This document shows positions 1-10,007 of a stretch of 64,000 nt of DNA, piece by piece (within the stretch, counting starts at the first letter, position 1; each line of letters opens with the position of its first letter). The notes beneath the pieces were generated by a model. That model saw only the letters and a program-made list of their open reading frames with translations. It searched no databases and had not been told where the DNA came from. The position numbers were made by a program, and so were the translations under genes. This stretch comes from Deinococcus metalli. Lineage in GTDB: Bacteria; Deinococcota; Deinococci; Deinococcales; Deinococcaceae. The DNA is taken from assembly GCF_014201805.1 (NCBI RefSeq), contig NZ_JACHFK010000014.1, forward strand, positions 44,357 to 108,356. The letters run 5' to 3'.

Positions 1-468
1 GGCACCCACGCCATGCCGGCGACCCCAGGCAACCGGGCCTGGCCCCGGCTGCTGACGCTACTTCCCCACGGCCAGACGTGGCCAGCAGGATGGGTGCCTG
101 AGCGCATCCCGCACCACGCCCCCGGGCAGCCCCTGGCGGCGCCCGCACGGCGAAACCTCCTGTGGGACTCGACAGCCGCACCCAGATGAACGGCAGGCGA
201 ATCCAGGAGTCCATGCCGCCATGGAATCACAGCGGTCACCAGAACAGGGAATGTCATGACATTCCTCTGTTCTGGTGCGAGCAAAGCGAGTGACTGCCAC
301 GCACAGCGGCCTGCGTGAACCCGGGGGGTGCTGTTGACCCGGAGGCGGAACGGAATACCACGCTCACGCAGTGCGGACGGGGCTGCCCGCCGCGCAGGGC
401 GACCATGTCAACCTCAGTCCGGACTGATGGAATGACGCGGCATGCCGCGTCACCACAGTTCAGTGGAT
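1..468. other. No gene recognised
   Basis: High-GC sequence downstream of pstS. Short open frames exist on both strands, but none has a credible start region, family motif or protein-like composition. I see nothing I can support here. Confidence 0.5.
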
Positions 469-1503
469 TTATTTGGCGATCGGCTGGCCACCGTAGGTCA
501 TGCCACTGATGAGCACCAGCGCGCGGGTTTGGGCGCTGGACGGCAACGCTACATAGTTCAGCGCCGTGTTGTACGCCTGGCCTTTGGTCACGACCCACAT
601 CAGCAGCTTCTTGAGTGCAGCGGCGTCCTGCGGGGTGCGGTTCCCGTACTTCTGATCCTGGTACACGATCACATAGGTGTAGGTGCTGATCGGGTAGCTC
701 TGGCTGCCGGAGGCGTTCGTGATGCTGATGATGCCAGCGGACGGCAGAGAGACACTGGCCGCTGCCGCCTTGACACTGGCGAGGTCGGCCTTGACAAACT
801 GACCGGCCCTGTTCTGCACGCTGCCAAAATCAATCTTATTCTGCAGCGCGTAGGTCAGTTCGATGTACCCGATGGCGCCGGGCGTGGACTTGACGATGCC
901 GGAGACCCCGTCATTGCCTTTGCCCCCCACCCCGACCGGCCACTCTACTGACGTGGCGCTGCCGACCTTCGACTTCCACTCGGGGCTGACTTTGCTCAGG
1001 TAATCCGTAAAGACGCCTGTGGTGCCGCTGCCGTCACTGCGGCGGGCCACGGTCACCGGCAGGGGTGGCAGCGTGACGCCAGGATTGAGCTTCGCGATCT
1101 GGGGATCATTCCAGACCTTGATCTTGCCGAGGTAGATATCGGCCAGTACCGGGCCCGTGAACTTCAGGGAGGCCGTCACGCCCGGGAGGTTGTAGCTGGG
1201 GACGACGGCCCCGATCGCGTCCGGGAACGTGATGATCTTCCCAGGATACCCGGCGACGTCCGTGGCGGGGACGGCGACGTCACTGGCGGCGAAGTCGATC
1301 GTCCGGTCGTGCAGTTGCTTCTGACCGGCGCCGCTGCCCACGCTCTGGTAGTTCACGGTGTCGCCCGTTTCCGAGTGGTACTGGTCGAACATCTTGCTGA
1401 ACAGCGGGTAGACGAAAGAACTGCCAGCGCCGGTCACCGTGAGGGCGCTGGCTCCGGTGCTCAGCGTCAGGGCGATCAGGGCAACATGTTTGGTCATCCT
1501 CAT
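469..1503 (-). CDS. pstS: Phosphate ABC transporter substrate-binding protein PstS
   Basis: 344 aa, close to the usual PstS length. Residues 1-20 form a Sec signal peptide ([20 protein letters not shown]). It is followed by the family's opening motif [14 protein letters not shown] and by the phosphate-site motifs [23 protein letters not shown] and SVEWPVG. Such proteins bind inorganic phosphate outside the membrane and hand it to PstC/PstA. No pstC, pstA or pstB lies in the window, so this is an orphan binding protein here. The ATG at 1503 gives the complete signal peptide; a second Met lies two codons later. A Pho-box-like repeat lies about 20 bp upstream. The function is well supported; whether it works with a transporter elsewhere is unknown. 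Confidence 0.93.
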   Translation of the reverse strand: MRMTKHVALIALTLSTGASALTVTGAGSSFVYPLFSKMFDQYHSETGDTVNYQSVGSGAGQKQLHDRTIDFAASDVAVPATDVAGYPGKIITFPDAIGAVVPSYNLPGVTASLKFTGPVLADIYLGKIKVWNDPQIAKLNPGVTLPPLPVTVARRSDGSGTTGVFTDYLSKVSPEWKSKVGSATSVEWPVGVGGKGNDGVSGIVKSTPGAIGYIELTYALQNKIDFGSVQNRAGQFVKADLASVKAAAASVSLPSAGIISITNASGSQSYPISTYTYVIVYQDQKYGNRTPQDAAALKKLLMWVVTKGQAYNTALNYVALPSSAQTRALVLISGMTYGGQPIAK

Positions 1504-1523
1504 GACCCGACCTTAGGTGCGCA

Positions 1524-1542
1524 CTGTCATGGATTCGTCAAT
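1524..1542 (+). promoter_or_regulatory. Candidate Pho-box-like direct repeat upstream of pstS
   Basis: CTGTCAT and CGTCAAT lie about 11 bp apart, just upstream of the pstS start. The spacing and the CTGTCAT half site resemble the PhoB box of other bacteria. The best-looking half site points away from pstS, and the second half is imperfect, so this is tentative. Confidence 0.3.
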
Positions 1543-2139
1543 GCGGTGCGTGACAGGACGAGAGCGTGAAGACCTGTGCTGTCCCGCATCTCAGTTCCCA
1601 GCGTCCGCCGATATCAGAGTCGGGGCTGGCCTGAAGAGGACGACGCCCGGTACCGAGGTACCAGGGAACAGTGCTCTTGATGGAGGCCATGTTTCGATGC
1701 GGTTGGGGCCGGATGTTGGTCACGGCCCGCCAGAGCGAATATCTGAACGCTGTTGCCAACCCGCGCAGCTCGACGGGGTGCCGCTGTCAATGCCGATGCG
1801 GCCACTGGAAACACAGTGCTTCGGAGTGGTGCGGCGCAACCGTGATGTTCCCGGCGCAGGGTGTTGTGATTGCGTACGGTACCGCACCTGCACAGCAGCT
1901 TCCGGGCGCCACACCAGCGGAGCGGAAGCAATGCTGGCACCGGATGTCCCCGACGACGCTCGATTGGACTCGAAGTTGCGTTGGCGTCGGCTCTGTCGCG
2001 GGTCAGCCGCTCACCGCAGTGAACTTGCCTGAATCGTGTCAGAAGAGGCGCAACAGCATCGGTGCACGCCAGGTTTCGCGCCCTGACTGGTATGGGCGCG
2101 CCGGGACTGCCTGCACGAGGCTGGAATCGGTCCTGCCGC
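1543..2139. other. No gene recognised
   Basis: About 600 bp between pstS and the transpeptidase gene. Several overlapping open frames on both strands lack recognisable domains, and their composition looks like antisense or random GC-rich sequence. I do not call a gene. Confidence 0.45.
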
Positions 2140-3501
2140 TCAGCGACGTCCAGGCTGTACAGGGGCCATTCCAGAGTTGCTTGCTACGGCCGCCGCGACG
2201 CTGCGGAACGTCGGGGCTGCGGCCTGCGATCCCTGGTAACGCGTGCGCGCACGGAACAGGGTGACGCTGATGGTGTACTGCGGAGCGTCGGCCGGAAAGA
2301 ACCCAGTAAAGGTGCTGTTGTACTCCGTCGGGCTGTACCGGCCATTCACCACCGTCTGGGCGGTTCCAGTCTTCCCCGCCAGACCATATCCACGCAGGCG
2401 CGCAGCATGTGGAATCCCGTCGTTGATGACATGGTGCAGCAATTCATCCATCGCGTGGGCAGTGGCGGGCGAGAGGAGGCGACGGGCAGGTGCCGACGCC
2501 TGGCCCAGGATCAGGGTGGGTGGAACATACACCCCGTCGTTCGCAATCGTGTTGAACGCCGCCGCAAATTGCACAGTGGTGGTCGTGACCCCCTGACCAA
2601 AGGCGTTGGTGGCCAGACCGATCTCACCCCACGTGGGTGAGGGATTGAGGCGGCCCTGCGCCGCGAATGTCCCGAGCGCAGGCAAGGGTTGGCCGATCCC
2701 AAACCGTACCAGGACGTCATGCAGCCGCGCTGCCGTCAGCGCCTGAGCGATGAGCGACATCCCGACATTGCTGGAGTACCGCAAGATGCCCTGCACGGTG
2801 AGCTGCCCTGGATGGGGTACTGCGTCATGGATGGTAAACCGCCCGACACGCCGGCTCATCGGTGTGTCGTAAACGGCCTCGGGACGGGTCAGGTGGGCGT
2901 CGAGGGCGGCTGCGACCACCAGGGCCTTCATTTCGCTGCCGGGTTCATAGGCATCCTGGAAAGCCCGGTTACGCCAGGTCTGCATCGTCGTGTCCTTCCA
3001 GTGGTTGGGGTCAGCCAGCGCGTCGTTGGCGGCGGCGAGAATGGCACCTGTTCGGCTGTTGAGCACGATGATGGCACCACCGCTCGCGTCATGTTCCTTC
3101 ACGGCCGCCCGGAGGTTGGCCTCCGCACTGACCTGGATGGCAGGAACGATGGTCAGGTGGAGATCCTCGCCGCGGGCCAGGCGGGCTTCCTGTGAGGCTT
3201 CCAGCCCCGAGAGGCCCCCATCCGTACCAGTGAAACCCACCAGTGCACCCGCAAGCGTGCCCTGCGGGTAGCGCCGCCGTCCGTTCACTGTCGTAGCCAG
3301 AACTGTGTCGTCTGCGGCGAGAATCTGCCCACGTGCCGGTCGCGCGGCTGGCTTGATGGCGCTGCTGGGAGGGCCCAGACTCAGGGCGATGAACGCGACC
3401 AGCAACAGACTGAACGAGAGGAGACCGATGCCGCGCATCACGCGCCAGCGCTGGTTCGGTGGAATGACCAGCGTGCGCCCGGGGGAGGCGGTGAACCTCA
3501 C
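2140..3501 (-). CDS. FtsI/PBP2-type peptidoglycan transpeptidase
   Basis: 453 aa class-B penicillin-binding protein. It has one N-terminal membrane segment (about residues 24-45), a much shortened dimerisation module (RGQILAADDTVLATT) and a transpeptidase domain. The domain carries all three active-site motifs: SEMK within YEPGSEMKAL (acyl-serine about residue 193), SSN within LRYSSNVGMS, and KTG within AGKTGTAQ. It should cross-link peptide stems at the outer face of the membrane during septum or wall synthesis. It is shorter than E. coli FtsI, mostly through the reduced dimerisation module. The start is a GTG (3499-3501) without a clear SD. It stands alone here, outside any division cluster, so the exact subclass is uncertain. 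Confidence 0.88.
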   Translation of the reverse strand: MRFTASPGRTLVIPPNQRWRVMRGIGLLSFSLLLVAFIALSLGPPSSAIKPAARPARGQILAADDTVLATTVNGRRRYPQGTLAGALVGFTGTDGGLSGLEASQEARLARGEDLHLTIVPAIQVSAEANLRAAVKEHDASGGAIIVLNSRTGAILAAANDALADPNHWKDTTMQTWRNRAFQDAYEPGSEMKALVVAAALDAHLTRPEAVYDTPMSRRVGRFTIHDAVPHPGQLTVQGILRYSSNVGMSLIAQALTAARLHDVLVRFGIGQPLPALGTFAAQGRLNPSPTWGEIGLATNAFGQGVTTTTVQFAAAFNTIANDGVYVPPTLILGQASAPARRLLSPATAHAMDELLHHVINDGIPHAARLRGYGLAGKTGTAQTVVNGRYSPTEYNSTFTGFFPADAPQYTISVTLFRARTRYQGSQAAAPTFRSVAAAVASNSGMAPVQPGRR

Positions 3502-3735
3502 CCTCGTCCGAGCTGGGGCGCCTTAAGTAAGGGTCTGAAGGGGTGCGGGGTGGCGAGGCAGGTGAGGAAGAGCAGTGAGGGCATATATTCTCCGGAACCA
3601 CGATACGCCCGGGTGCCGTTCGGGGCGCTCTTGGCGCATACCAGGGCAGTGGAGTGCACCCCCGACCCCGGGCCACGAGCCAAGACACTTCGCCCTGGTC
3701 AGCCGCTACGCTGACCACATCGCGAAGGAGCCCGC

Positions 3736-3837
3736 ATGCCCGGACGTCAGCACAGCCGAGAGTTCAAACTGGAAGTGGTCAGCCAGGTCAACATAGGCCA
3801 GCGCAGCACTGCTCAGCTCTGCCGCGAACTGAAGTTG
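3736..3837 (+). pseudogene. Fragment of an IS3-type OrfA, cut by the next element
   Basis: The first 34 codons read MPGRQHSREFKLEVVSQV..., then ...AQLCRELKL, typical of the start of an IS3-family OrfA helix-turn-helix protein. The frame then runs into the left end of the complete IS3 element at 3836 and loses similarity. It is a different OrfA from the one at 3888, so it marks an older element broken at this point. Confidence 0.65.
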
Positions 3838-3887
3838 CTAGGGTTTCGTGGAGTGGGAGTTCAGGCTGATCCACTCTGGAGCTCACG

Positions 3888-4196
3888 ATGTCCTCTCAAC
3901 GCCAGGAATTTTCCGCCGAGTTCAAACGAGAAGCCGTCCAACTGGTCTTGTCGACTGGGAAAAGCTGCGCACAGATTGCCCGCGTCCTTGGCGTGCCGCC
4001 CCACTACGTGGTGCGCTGGAAGCAGCGTCACGAGCAGCAGATCGCCACAGGACGCCCCGCATTCGCGGGGCGTGGGATCGCAGCACTCAGTGCCCAGGAG
4101 ACTCGCACCAAGCAGTTGGAACGCGAACTGGACATTACCCGACAGGAGCGGGACATCCTGAAAAAAGCGCTGGCCTTCTTCGCGAAAAACAGCTGA
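3888..4196 (+). CDS. IS3-family OrfA (DNA-binding subunit)
   Basis: 102 aa. Residues 1-60 form a helix-turn-helix domain (MSSQRQEFSAEFKREAVQLV, then CAQIARVLGVPPHYVVRWKQ). It is followed by a leucine-zipper-like helix ([20 protein letters not shown]). OrfA binds the IS ends and supplies the N-terminus of the OrfAB transposase by frameshifting. It overlaps the OrfB frame by about 40 nt and stops at the TGA at 4194-4196. Confidence 0.88.
   Translation: MSSQRQEFSAEFKREAVQLVLSTGKSCAQIARVLGVPPHYVVRWKQRHEQQIATGRPAFAGRGIAALSAQETRTKQLERELDITRQERDILKKALAFFAKNS
4161..4167 (+). other. A6G slippery site for -1 frameshift OrfA to OrfB
   Basis: The run AAAAAAG is read as AAA AAA GCG in the OrfA frame, and OrfB lies in the -1 frame. 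This is the usual arrangement by which IS3 elements make the OrfAB fusion transposase. The same run occurs near the end of the OrfA at 10722. Confidence 0.7.
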
Positions 4197-5059
4197 TCTA
4201 CGCGTTCATTCAGGCACATCAGGGCGAGTTTTCAGCCGCTCGGATGTGCCGGGTGCTGCAGGTCAGTGCCAGTGGGTTTTACGCGTGGCGAGGAAGGCCT
4301 GAAAGTCGACGTGCTAGGAACGACCGCGCCTTGACGCTCAAGATCACGACCTGTCATGAAGAGAGCCGATCCACCTACGGCACACCCCGGATCAAGGCGT
4401 CGCTGGCATCCCAGGGGGAGGTGGTCAGTCGTCAGCGGATTGGTCGGCTGATGAAGGCAGCGAACCTCAAGGTTCGCTGCAAGCGGAAGTTCCGGACGAC
4501 CACGCGCTCGAACCCCGCGCTGCCAGTCGCCTCGAATCTCCTGAACCGTGACTTCACCGCGAGCAAGCCGAATCAGAAATGGGTGACGGACATCACCTAC
4601 TTGCCCACCACTGACGGGTGGCTCTACCTGGCCACGGTGTTGGACTTGTATTCCCGGCGAATTGTCGGCTGGGCAATGAACGAGCGACTCATGACTCCAC
4701 TGGTGCTGGAGGCGCTGGCCATGGCGCGGCAGGCCAGACGGCCCGCCGCTGGGCTGGTGCACCACTCAGATCGAGGAAGCCAGTACGCGAGTGAGGTGTA
4801 CCGGCAGGCGTTGAATCGCTTGGAGGCGGTGCAGAGCATGAGTCGTGCGGGAGATTGCTGGGACAATGCCGTGCAGGAAAGCTTTTTCTCGACGCTGAAG
4901 ATGGAACTCGACCTGCACAAGGCACGAGGAACTCGTGCCGAGACGCGTACGGAGGTCTTTGAATGGATTGAGGTGTTCTACAACCGTCAGCGCCGCCACT
5001 CGGCGCTGGGATACCACTCGCCTGTCGCCTTCAAAGAACGAACGGTCAACCTCAACTGA
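4161..5059 (+). CDS. IS3-family transposase catalytic part (OrfB)
   Basis: About 295 aa after the frameshift point. An HTH_21-like segment ([20 protein letters not shown]) precedes an rve integrase core. The DDE residues are visible: Asp in WVTDITYLP, Asp in [13 protein letters not shown], and Glu in [16 protein letters not shown], with the C-terminal [16 protein letters not shown]. No strong independent start codon is apparent, which fits production as the OrfAB fusion. The reading frame appears intact, so the element may be active. Confidence 0.87.
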
Positions 5060-5090
5060 GCCTCCACAGAACCCTTGCAATCCCAAGTAG

Positions 5091-6186
5091 AGAGAATCCG
5101 GGAGTGTCTACGTCACAGATCCTAGGGGAGCCCGTCCGCAGTCTGGCAGACGAGTTCCTGGCCGTTCCCACCACGTCCTCCCAACAGCGCAGCCTGCAGG
5201 CTGCGCTGTTCATGTTTCTGGACACCGCGACCAGAACGGCGCTTCACCGCGTCGACTTGGTCAGTACAAGTACCCTGAGCCGCCTTCTGAACGAATATTC
5301 CTGGGATACGTCCCAGGGCTGGACGATCCTGCTCCAGGTTCAGTGGGACGCCCTGCATATGGCAGCGAAACGCAAACATCGGCCACTCTTGCAGCTGAGT
5401 GTCGAGCTGACCCGCATCGAAAAGAAGGGCAGCACGCTGCCCTTCGTCCGCGTGTTCAACAGAGTCCACAGCATCCATCTCGTCGTGCTGTTCGCTGAGT
5501 ACGGTGCGGTGAAGTTCCCGGTGGGCGACCGCGTGTACAAAAGCAAAGGGACAGCGACCCTAATCACCTTGGCCCGTGAACTGCTGCGGACTGTCCCAGA
5601 CGATATCCGACATCGATTCCGGATCCGTGTGCTCGCAAACAGGGGCCAGGGAGCCGCTGTCTTTTTCGATGAGGTGCGGCAGCGTGGCGTCGAGTTCGTG
5701 GTGGGCGTCCGGCAGACCCTGCACCCCGGGATCGTCACGGTGGCCGACTGTCTGCATAGCGGATACGTCGAGTAGAAGAACTGGCCCCATGACACGCTGT
5801 CGCTGGGCCAACTGAGCGTGGAGACCGAACATGTCATGCCGTGTCTTCAGAACTGCTGGACGGCGACGAGGGTGTCCCCGAAGGCGCGAAACGCTGGAAC
5901 GAGGAATCTTTCTTTAAGGAGGGCAAGCATCAGTTTGGGCTGGCACAGTTCGCGTTGCGAACTGCTGTGGGACTGGATCGATGGGTGTTGCTGGTGTTTC
6001 TCGCCTGGACGCTGGCGATCCTGCACCGCGAGGTCGGGATGACTCTGGAGGCGTGTGCCGCGCGCGCCGTGGTGACGGTGCTCCCACAGGTCTATCTGAA
6101 CCGCTTGCTCCAGACGTTCAGAAAAATCGCGGAATTCCTCGCCCAGTACGGCTATTCACTCCATGATGCGAGGTGCAACTCCTGAG
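5091..6186 (+). mobile_element. Left-truncated IS4-type element (copy 1)
   Basis: The right terminal repeat AGGTGCAACTCCTGAG lies at 6171-6186 and overlaps the end of the transposase frame. The left terminal repeat is missing; the preserved part starts at GAGAGAATCCGGGAGTGTC (from about 5091), just after the IS3 element. A second copy at 26105 keeps the left repeat CTCAGGAGTTGCACCT, the exact inverse of this right repeat, and loses its own right end. Together the two copies reconstruct the original element. Confidence 0.75.
5104..6185 (+). pseudogene. IS4-type transposase, broken by a stop and a frameshift
   Basis: The N-terminal 223 codons ([20 protein letters not shown], later [18 protein letters not shown]) match the second copy at 26163 almost residue for residue. 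An in-frame TAG at 5773-5775 interrupts it. The product then continues in another frame from about 5841 ([20 protein letters not shown] ... [16 protein letters not shown]) to 6185. The expected ADSGF-type catalytic motif is degraded to ANRGQ. The gene cannot make a working transposase. Confidence 0.8.
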
Positions 6187-6223
6187 CTTCACCCTTCCCC
6201 AACATCCTGGGGACGCCGCGCCG

Positions 6224-6400
6224 ATTAGGGATACCTCGATTTCACGTACCTGAAGTAACGCCTCGACAATGACAGCAAGGTGGGCAAGGGGCAACGCAAG
6301 CGGTTACCAAAGAATTCAAGCGCGAGGCCGTCAGGCTCGCTCACGAGCTCGACCAGATGTTCATCGGCATCTCGAGCAACCTCAGATATTCAGAACGATG
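6224..6400 (+). mobile_element. Left-end fragment of an IS3-type element (copy A)
   Basis: GGGATACCTCGATTT and the following ~150 bp match the left end and first OrfA codons of the element at 10671, in the same orientation, with scattered substitutions and indels. Only the first ~45 OrfA codons remain, out of frame. It forms the left member of a pair of direct repeats that bracket the riboflavin operon. Confidence 0.7.
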
Positions 6401-6701
6401 ACGTCCCCTCACGCGTCCGGAGGGAGCTGGCGTCGGCACATCGACGCTTCGCACCCGTCACGCTCCCTCCGCTGGTATGACCCAGATCAGGTTCCTAGGG
6501 TTGGGCACGGCACCCTCTCAGCTGCCCGCTGCGCTACAGCGGATCGGCACCCCTGCTGACTGCCGCGAGTGTCTCACCGGTGGCACGCCCCGGTCAAGGG
6601 CGGTGGGTGGCCACGTCCAGGCAAGGTGTCCAGAACGCCGTCACAGTGTTGAGCCCTCATGGTGTTAGCCTCGGCGTGGCCCGCTCCCTGGGTGGGCCGC
6701 T
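6401..6701. other. Leader region, no gene
   Basis: Non-coding sequence between the IS fragment and the FMN riboswitch. A promoter for the riboflavin operon should lie here, but I cannot point to a convincing -35/-10 pair. Confidence 0.5.
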
Positions 6702-6858
<157 letters not shown>

Positions 6859-6891
6859 CTGCCCTGCCACCCCGGCGGGCGGCGACAGCTC

Positions 6892-8010
6892 ATGTATGAA
6901 GTGAATGCCCCACCCGGAAGGGTGGAGGCCGTCACGGCAGCCGGCGCGTTCATGCGTCAGGCGCTGCTGGAGGCGGCCAGAGGACTCGGGCGAACGTCGC
7001 CCAACCCGCCCGTTGGGTGCGTGATCGTACAGGGCACCGAGGTGGTAGGCCGCGGCTTCCACCCAAAAGCTGGCGAGCCCCACGCGGAGGTCTTCGCGCT
7101 GCGCGAGGCTGGCGAGCGCGCCCGCGGCGCGACCGTGTACGTGACGCTCGAACCGTGCAGCCACCACGGGCGCACGCCGCCCTGCGCGGACGCGCTGATC
7201 GCAGCCGGCGTGTCCCGGGTGGTCGTGGCCACCCTCGACCCGAATCCCCAAGTGGCCGGGCGCGGCGTGGAGACGTTGCGGGCTGCAGGCATCGATGTGA
7301 CCGTGGGCGCGCTGGAAAGCGACGCCGCGCGTCAGCAGGCGGGCTTCCGAAGCCTGGTCGTGCGGCACCGCCCATGGGTGGTGGCGAAGTACGCCATGAC
7401 CCTGGACGGCAAGGTGGCCGCCGTGGGCGAGGGGAACGGCGCCGTGAGCGGTTCCCTCGCCCGTGAGCGGGCCATGCACTGGCGGGACGAACTGGACGCC
7501 CTTGCGGTCGGGAGCGGCACGCTGGCCCTGGATCGCCCAGCCCTGACAACCCGCGGCGTACCAGGCGGGCGTGATCCCCGCCCGATCGTATTCGACCGTC
7601 ACGCCGCGAGTGATCCGCATGCCCGTGCCTGGCGGCCGGGAGGCGTGCTCGTCACCGCCCCCGACGTGCGCGCCGATGCTCACGAGGCAGCAGGCGTGAC
7701 CGTCGTGCGCGCCGGCACCCTTCCGGATGCCCTGACGCACCTCGCTGGCCTGGGTATCTCAAGCGTGCTGCTGGAGGGCGGCCCGACTTTGCTCGGCGCG
7801 TTCCTGGCGGCGGAACTTGTGGATGAGGTGCGGGTCTTCATCGCGCCGAAGGTGCTCGGCGCAGGGTTGTCACCGCTCGTGGAGCCAGTGCGATTCATGC
7901 GCCATGCGCAGCACCTGCACGACGTCACCACAGAACTCCTCGGCCCGGACGTGCTCGTCACGGGCCTCCTGAATGACATTCCGCGCCTGAGTGCGCCGGG
8001 AGCGAACTGA
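6892..8010 (+). CDS. ribD: Bifunctional pyrimidine deaminase/reductase RibD
   Basis: About 372 aa. The N-terminal deaminase domain carries the zinc motifs HAE (KAGEPHAEVFAL) and PCSHHGRTPPC. The C-terminal reductase domain begins near VVAKYAMTLDGKVAA and includes SVLLEGGPTLLGAFL. It performs the second and third steps of the riboflavin pathway after GTP cyclohydrolase II. The frame is open further upstream into the riboswitch, so the start is chosen as the ATG at 6892; the GTG at 6901 or ATG at 6952 (MRQALLEAARGLG) are alternatives. Its stop overlaps the ribE ATG (TGATG), which implies translational coupling. Confidence 0.93.
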   Translation: MYEVNAPPGRVEAVTAAGAFMRQALLEAARGLGRTSPNPPVGCVIVQGTEVVGRGFHPKAGEPHAEVFALREAGERARGATVYVTLEPCSHHGRTPPCADALIAAGVSRVVVATLDPNPQVAGRGVETLRAAGIDVTVGALESDAARQQAGFRSLVVRHRPWVVAKYAMTLDGKVAAVGEGNGAVSGSLARERAMHWRDELDALAVGSGTLALDRPALTTRGVPGGRDPRPIVFDRHAASDPHARAWRPGGVLVTAPDVRADAHEAAGVTVVRAGTLPDALTHLAGLGISSVLLEGGPTLLGAFLAAELVDEVRVFIAPKVLGAGLSPLVEPVRFMRHAQHLHDVTTELLGPDVLVTGLLNDIPRLSAPGAN

Positions 8011-8672
8011 TGTTTACCGGAATCATTGAACAGGTGGGGCGAATTGCCCACACCGCAGAGAACGAAGGCAACCTGAGCGTCATCATCGAACCCACTCACA
8101 TGTGGAACGACGTGCAGTTGGGCGAGAGCGTCGCCGTGAACGGCACCTGCCTGACCGTCACCACCTGGGACGACGTGGGCTTCACCGTCGACCTGAGCCG
8201 CGAGACCCTCGCCAAGACTGCCCCGCACTGGCAGGACGGCGCGAAGGTGAACCTCGAGCGCGCCATGACTGCCCAGGCCCGGTTCGGCGGGCACGTGGTG
8301 AGCGGCCATGTGGACGGGATGGGCGAGATCCTGCGAGTGGACGCGCAGCCCGGCGCCTACACCATGACCGTGCGCGCCGTCCCGCACCTCGCCCGCTACC
8401 TGGTGCCCAAGGGCAGCGTGACGGTAGACGGCGTGAGCCTGACGGTGGTGGACGTGGGTGGCCCCGCCGGCAGTCGGCCCGACCTGCGCGCCGACGAGTT
8501 CACACTGTGGCTGGTGCCGCACACCCTGGAGGTCACGACCCTGCACACCTGGGCGGCGGGCACCCAGGTGAATCTGGAGGCCGACCAGATGGCGAAGTAC
8601 GTGGAGAGATTGATCCTGATGCGCGACTGGACGCCGCCCGCCCTGGACAGCACGGTGGAGGGAACGGCATGA
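8010..8672 (+). CDS. ribE: Riboflavin synthase, alpha subunit
   Basis: 220 aa. It starts with the signature [12 protein letters not shown] and shows the internal duplication typical of the enzyme: VNGTCLTVT in the first half and VDGVSLTVV in the second, each a lumazine-binding barrel. It dismutates two 6,7-dimethyl-8-ribityllumazine molecules into riboflavin and the pyrimidine precursor. The ATG shares one base with the ribD stop, and its own stop overlaps the ribBA ATG by four bases (ATGA), so the three genes are tightly coupled. The C-terminal tail past the second domain is short. Confidence 0.95.
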   Translation: MFTGIIEQVGRIAHTAENEGNLSVIIEPTHMWNDVQLGESVAVNGTCLTVTTWDDVGFTVDLSRETLAKTAPHWQDGAKVNLERAMTAQARFGGHVVSGHVDGMGEILRVDAQPGAYTMTVRAVPHLARYLVPKGSVTVDGVSLTVVDVGGPAGSRPDLRADEFTLWLVPHTLEVTTLHTWAAGTQVNLEADQMAKYVERLILMRDWTPPALDSTVEGTA

Positions 8673-9874
8673 CCCTCGCCTCCATTCCCGACCTGCTGGC
8701 GGAACTGCAGGCGGGGCGACCGGTCATCCTGGTGGATGACGAGCACCGTGAGAATGAGGGCGACCTCCTGCTGCCGGCGGCAACGGCCACGCCCGAGTGG
8801 GTGAACTTCATGGCGCGGGAGGGCCGCGGCCTGATCTGCGTGACGCTGACTCCCGAGCGGGCGAAGGCCCTGGAATTGCCGCCGATGGTGGGCAGCAGCA
8901 CCGACCCGAACGGGACAGCCTTCACGGTGAGCGTGGATCATGTGAGCAACAGCACTGGGATCAGCGCCTTCGACCGCGCGGCGACCATCGCGGCCCTGCT
9001 GGACGACGCAGCACGACCCGCCGACTTCCGCCGCCCGGGGCACATCTTCCCCCTGGTGGCGCGTGCTGGCGGCGTGCTGCGCCGATCCGGGCACACTGAG
9101 GCCGCGAGCGATCTGGCGCGGCTGGCGGGCTTCGCGCCAGTGGGTGTGATCTGCGAGATCATGAACGATTCCGGCGAGATGAGCCGCCTGCCCGAGTTGC
9201 TGTCGTTCGGGGAAAAACACGGCCTGCTGGTCGGAAGCATCGAGGCGCTGATCGCCTACCGCCTGGAGCATGACCCGTTTATGGTGCAGGTCGCCGAGGC
9301 AAGGCTGCCCACCGAGTACGGCGAGTTCCGCATCGTGGGGTTCCAGGACTCGCTGAGTGGAGCGGAGCACGTGGCGTTGGTGATGGGCAAGGTGACGCCG
9401 GAACCACTGTTGGTGCGCGTGCACAGCGAGTGTCTGACCGGGGACGGCTTCCACTCGCTGCGGTGCGACTGCGGCCCGCAGCGGGATGCGGCCATGCGGA
9501 TCATCGCTGCCGAGGGCCGCGGGGTGCTCGTCTACTTGCGTCAGGAAGGTCGCGGGATTGGACTCCTGAACAAGATCCGCGCCTACCGCCTGCAGGATGG
9601 CGGCGCGGACACCGTCGAAGCGAACCTGCAACTCGGCTTTCCGGCCGACGCCCGGGACTTCGGCATCGGGGCGCAGATGCTGCAGTTGCTCGGCGCGCGG
9701 CAACTGCGCGTCCTGACCAACAACCCCCGCAAACTGCATGCCCTGGGCGGCTTCGGCCTGGAGGTCGTCGAGCGCGTCCCCCTGCACGCCGGGCACAACG
9801 CCCACAACGCGGCGTACCTGACCACCAAGGCGGAAAAGCTCGGCCACATCGGCACGGACGGCAGCGGCGACTGA
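8669..9874 (+). CDS. ribBA: Bifunctional DHBP synthase / GTP cyclohydrolase II
   Basis: 401 aa fusion. Residues 1-200 are 3,4-dihydroxy-2-butanone-4-phosphate synthase ([37 protein letters not shown]). Residues about 205-400 are GTP cyclohydrolase II with the zinc cysteines [17 protein letters not shown] and the [11 protein letters not shown] motif. It makes both starting compounds of riboflavin. The open frame extends far upstream inside ribE, but the ATG at 8669, overlapping the ribE stop, gives the normal start of the family. A gap of about 130 bp separates it from ribH. Confidence 0.95.
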   Translation: MTLASIPDLLAELQAGRPVILVDDEHRENEGDLLLPAATATPEWVNFMAREGRGLICVTLTPERAKALELPPMVGSSTDPNGTAFTVSVDHVSNSTGISAFDRAATIAALLDDAARPADFRRPGHIFPLVARAGGVLRRSGHTEAASDLARLAGFAPVGVICEIMNDSGEMSRLPELLSFGEKHGLLVGSIEALIAYRLEHDPFMVQVAEARLPTEYGEFRIVGFQDSLSGAEHVALVMGKVTPEPLLVRVHSECLTGDGFHSLRCDCGPQRDAAMRIIAAEGRGVLVYLRQEGRGIGLLNKIRAYRLQDGGADTVEANLQLGFPADARDFGIGAQMLQLLGARQLRVLTNNPRKLHALGGFGLEVVERVPLHAGHNAHNAAYLTTKAEKLGHIGTDGSGD

Positions 9875-10007
9875 GATGACAACGCTGGACGCTGAGCTCC
9901 TGATTCAGCGCAGCGCCTGCCTCCTTCACCTGCCCGCCTTCCACATCCCAAGTCAATGCTCGCCAGGCCACAGGGCTCAGCACGCGAAAGCCCTCCACAG
10001 GAGTCCC

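Larger units (their letters stand above)
3836..5079 (+). mobile_element. Complete IS3-family insertion sequence (1244 bp)
   Basis: Imperfect terminal inverted repeats of 18 bp with 15 matches begin with TGC: left 3836-3853 (TGCTAGGGTTTCGTGGAG) and right 5062-5079. The ends fit the TG...CA rule of IS3 elements. OrfA and OrfB are intact and joined by a -1 frameshift region. The 3-bp flanks differ (AGT left, ATC right), so there is no target duplication. The left flank is a broken OrfA and the right flank is a different transposase that has lost its left end, which suggests deletion or recombination after insertion. Confidence 0.85.

Noticed and set aside
8102..8668. Upstream extension of the ribBA frame inside ribE
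   Set aside because: The translation has no DHBP synthase residues and lies in the ribE coding region; the ATG at 8669 gives the family start.
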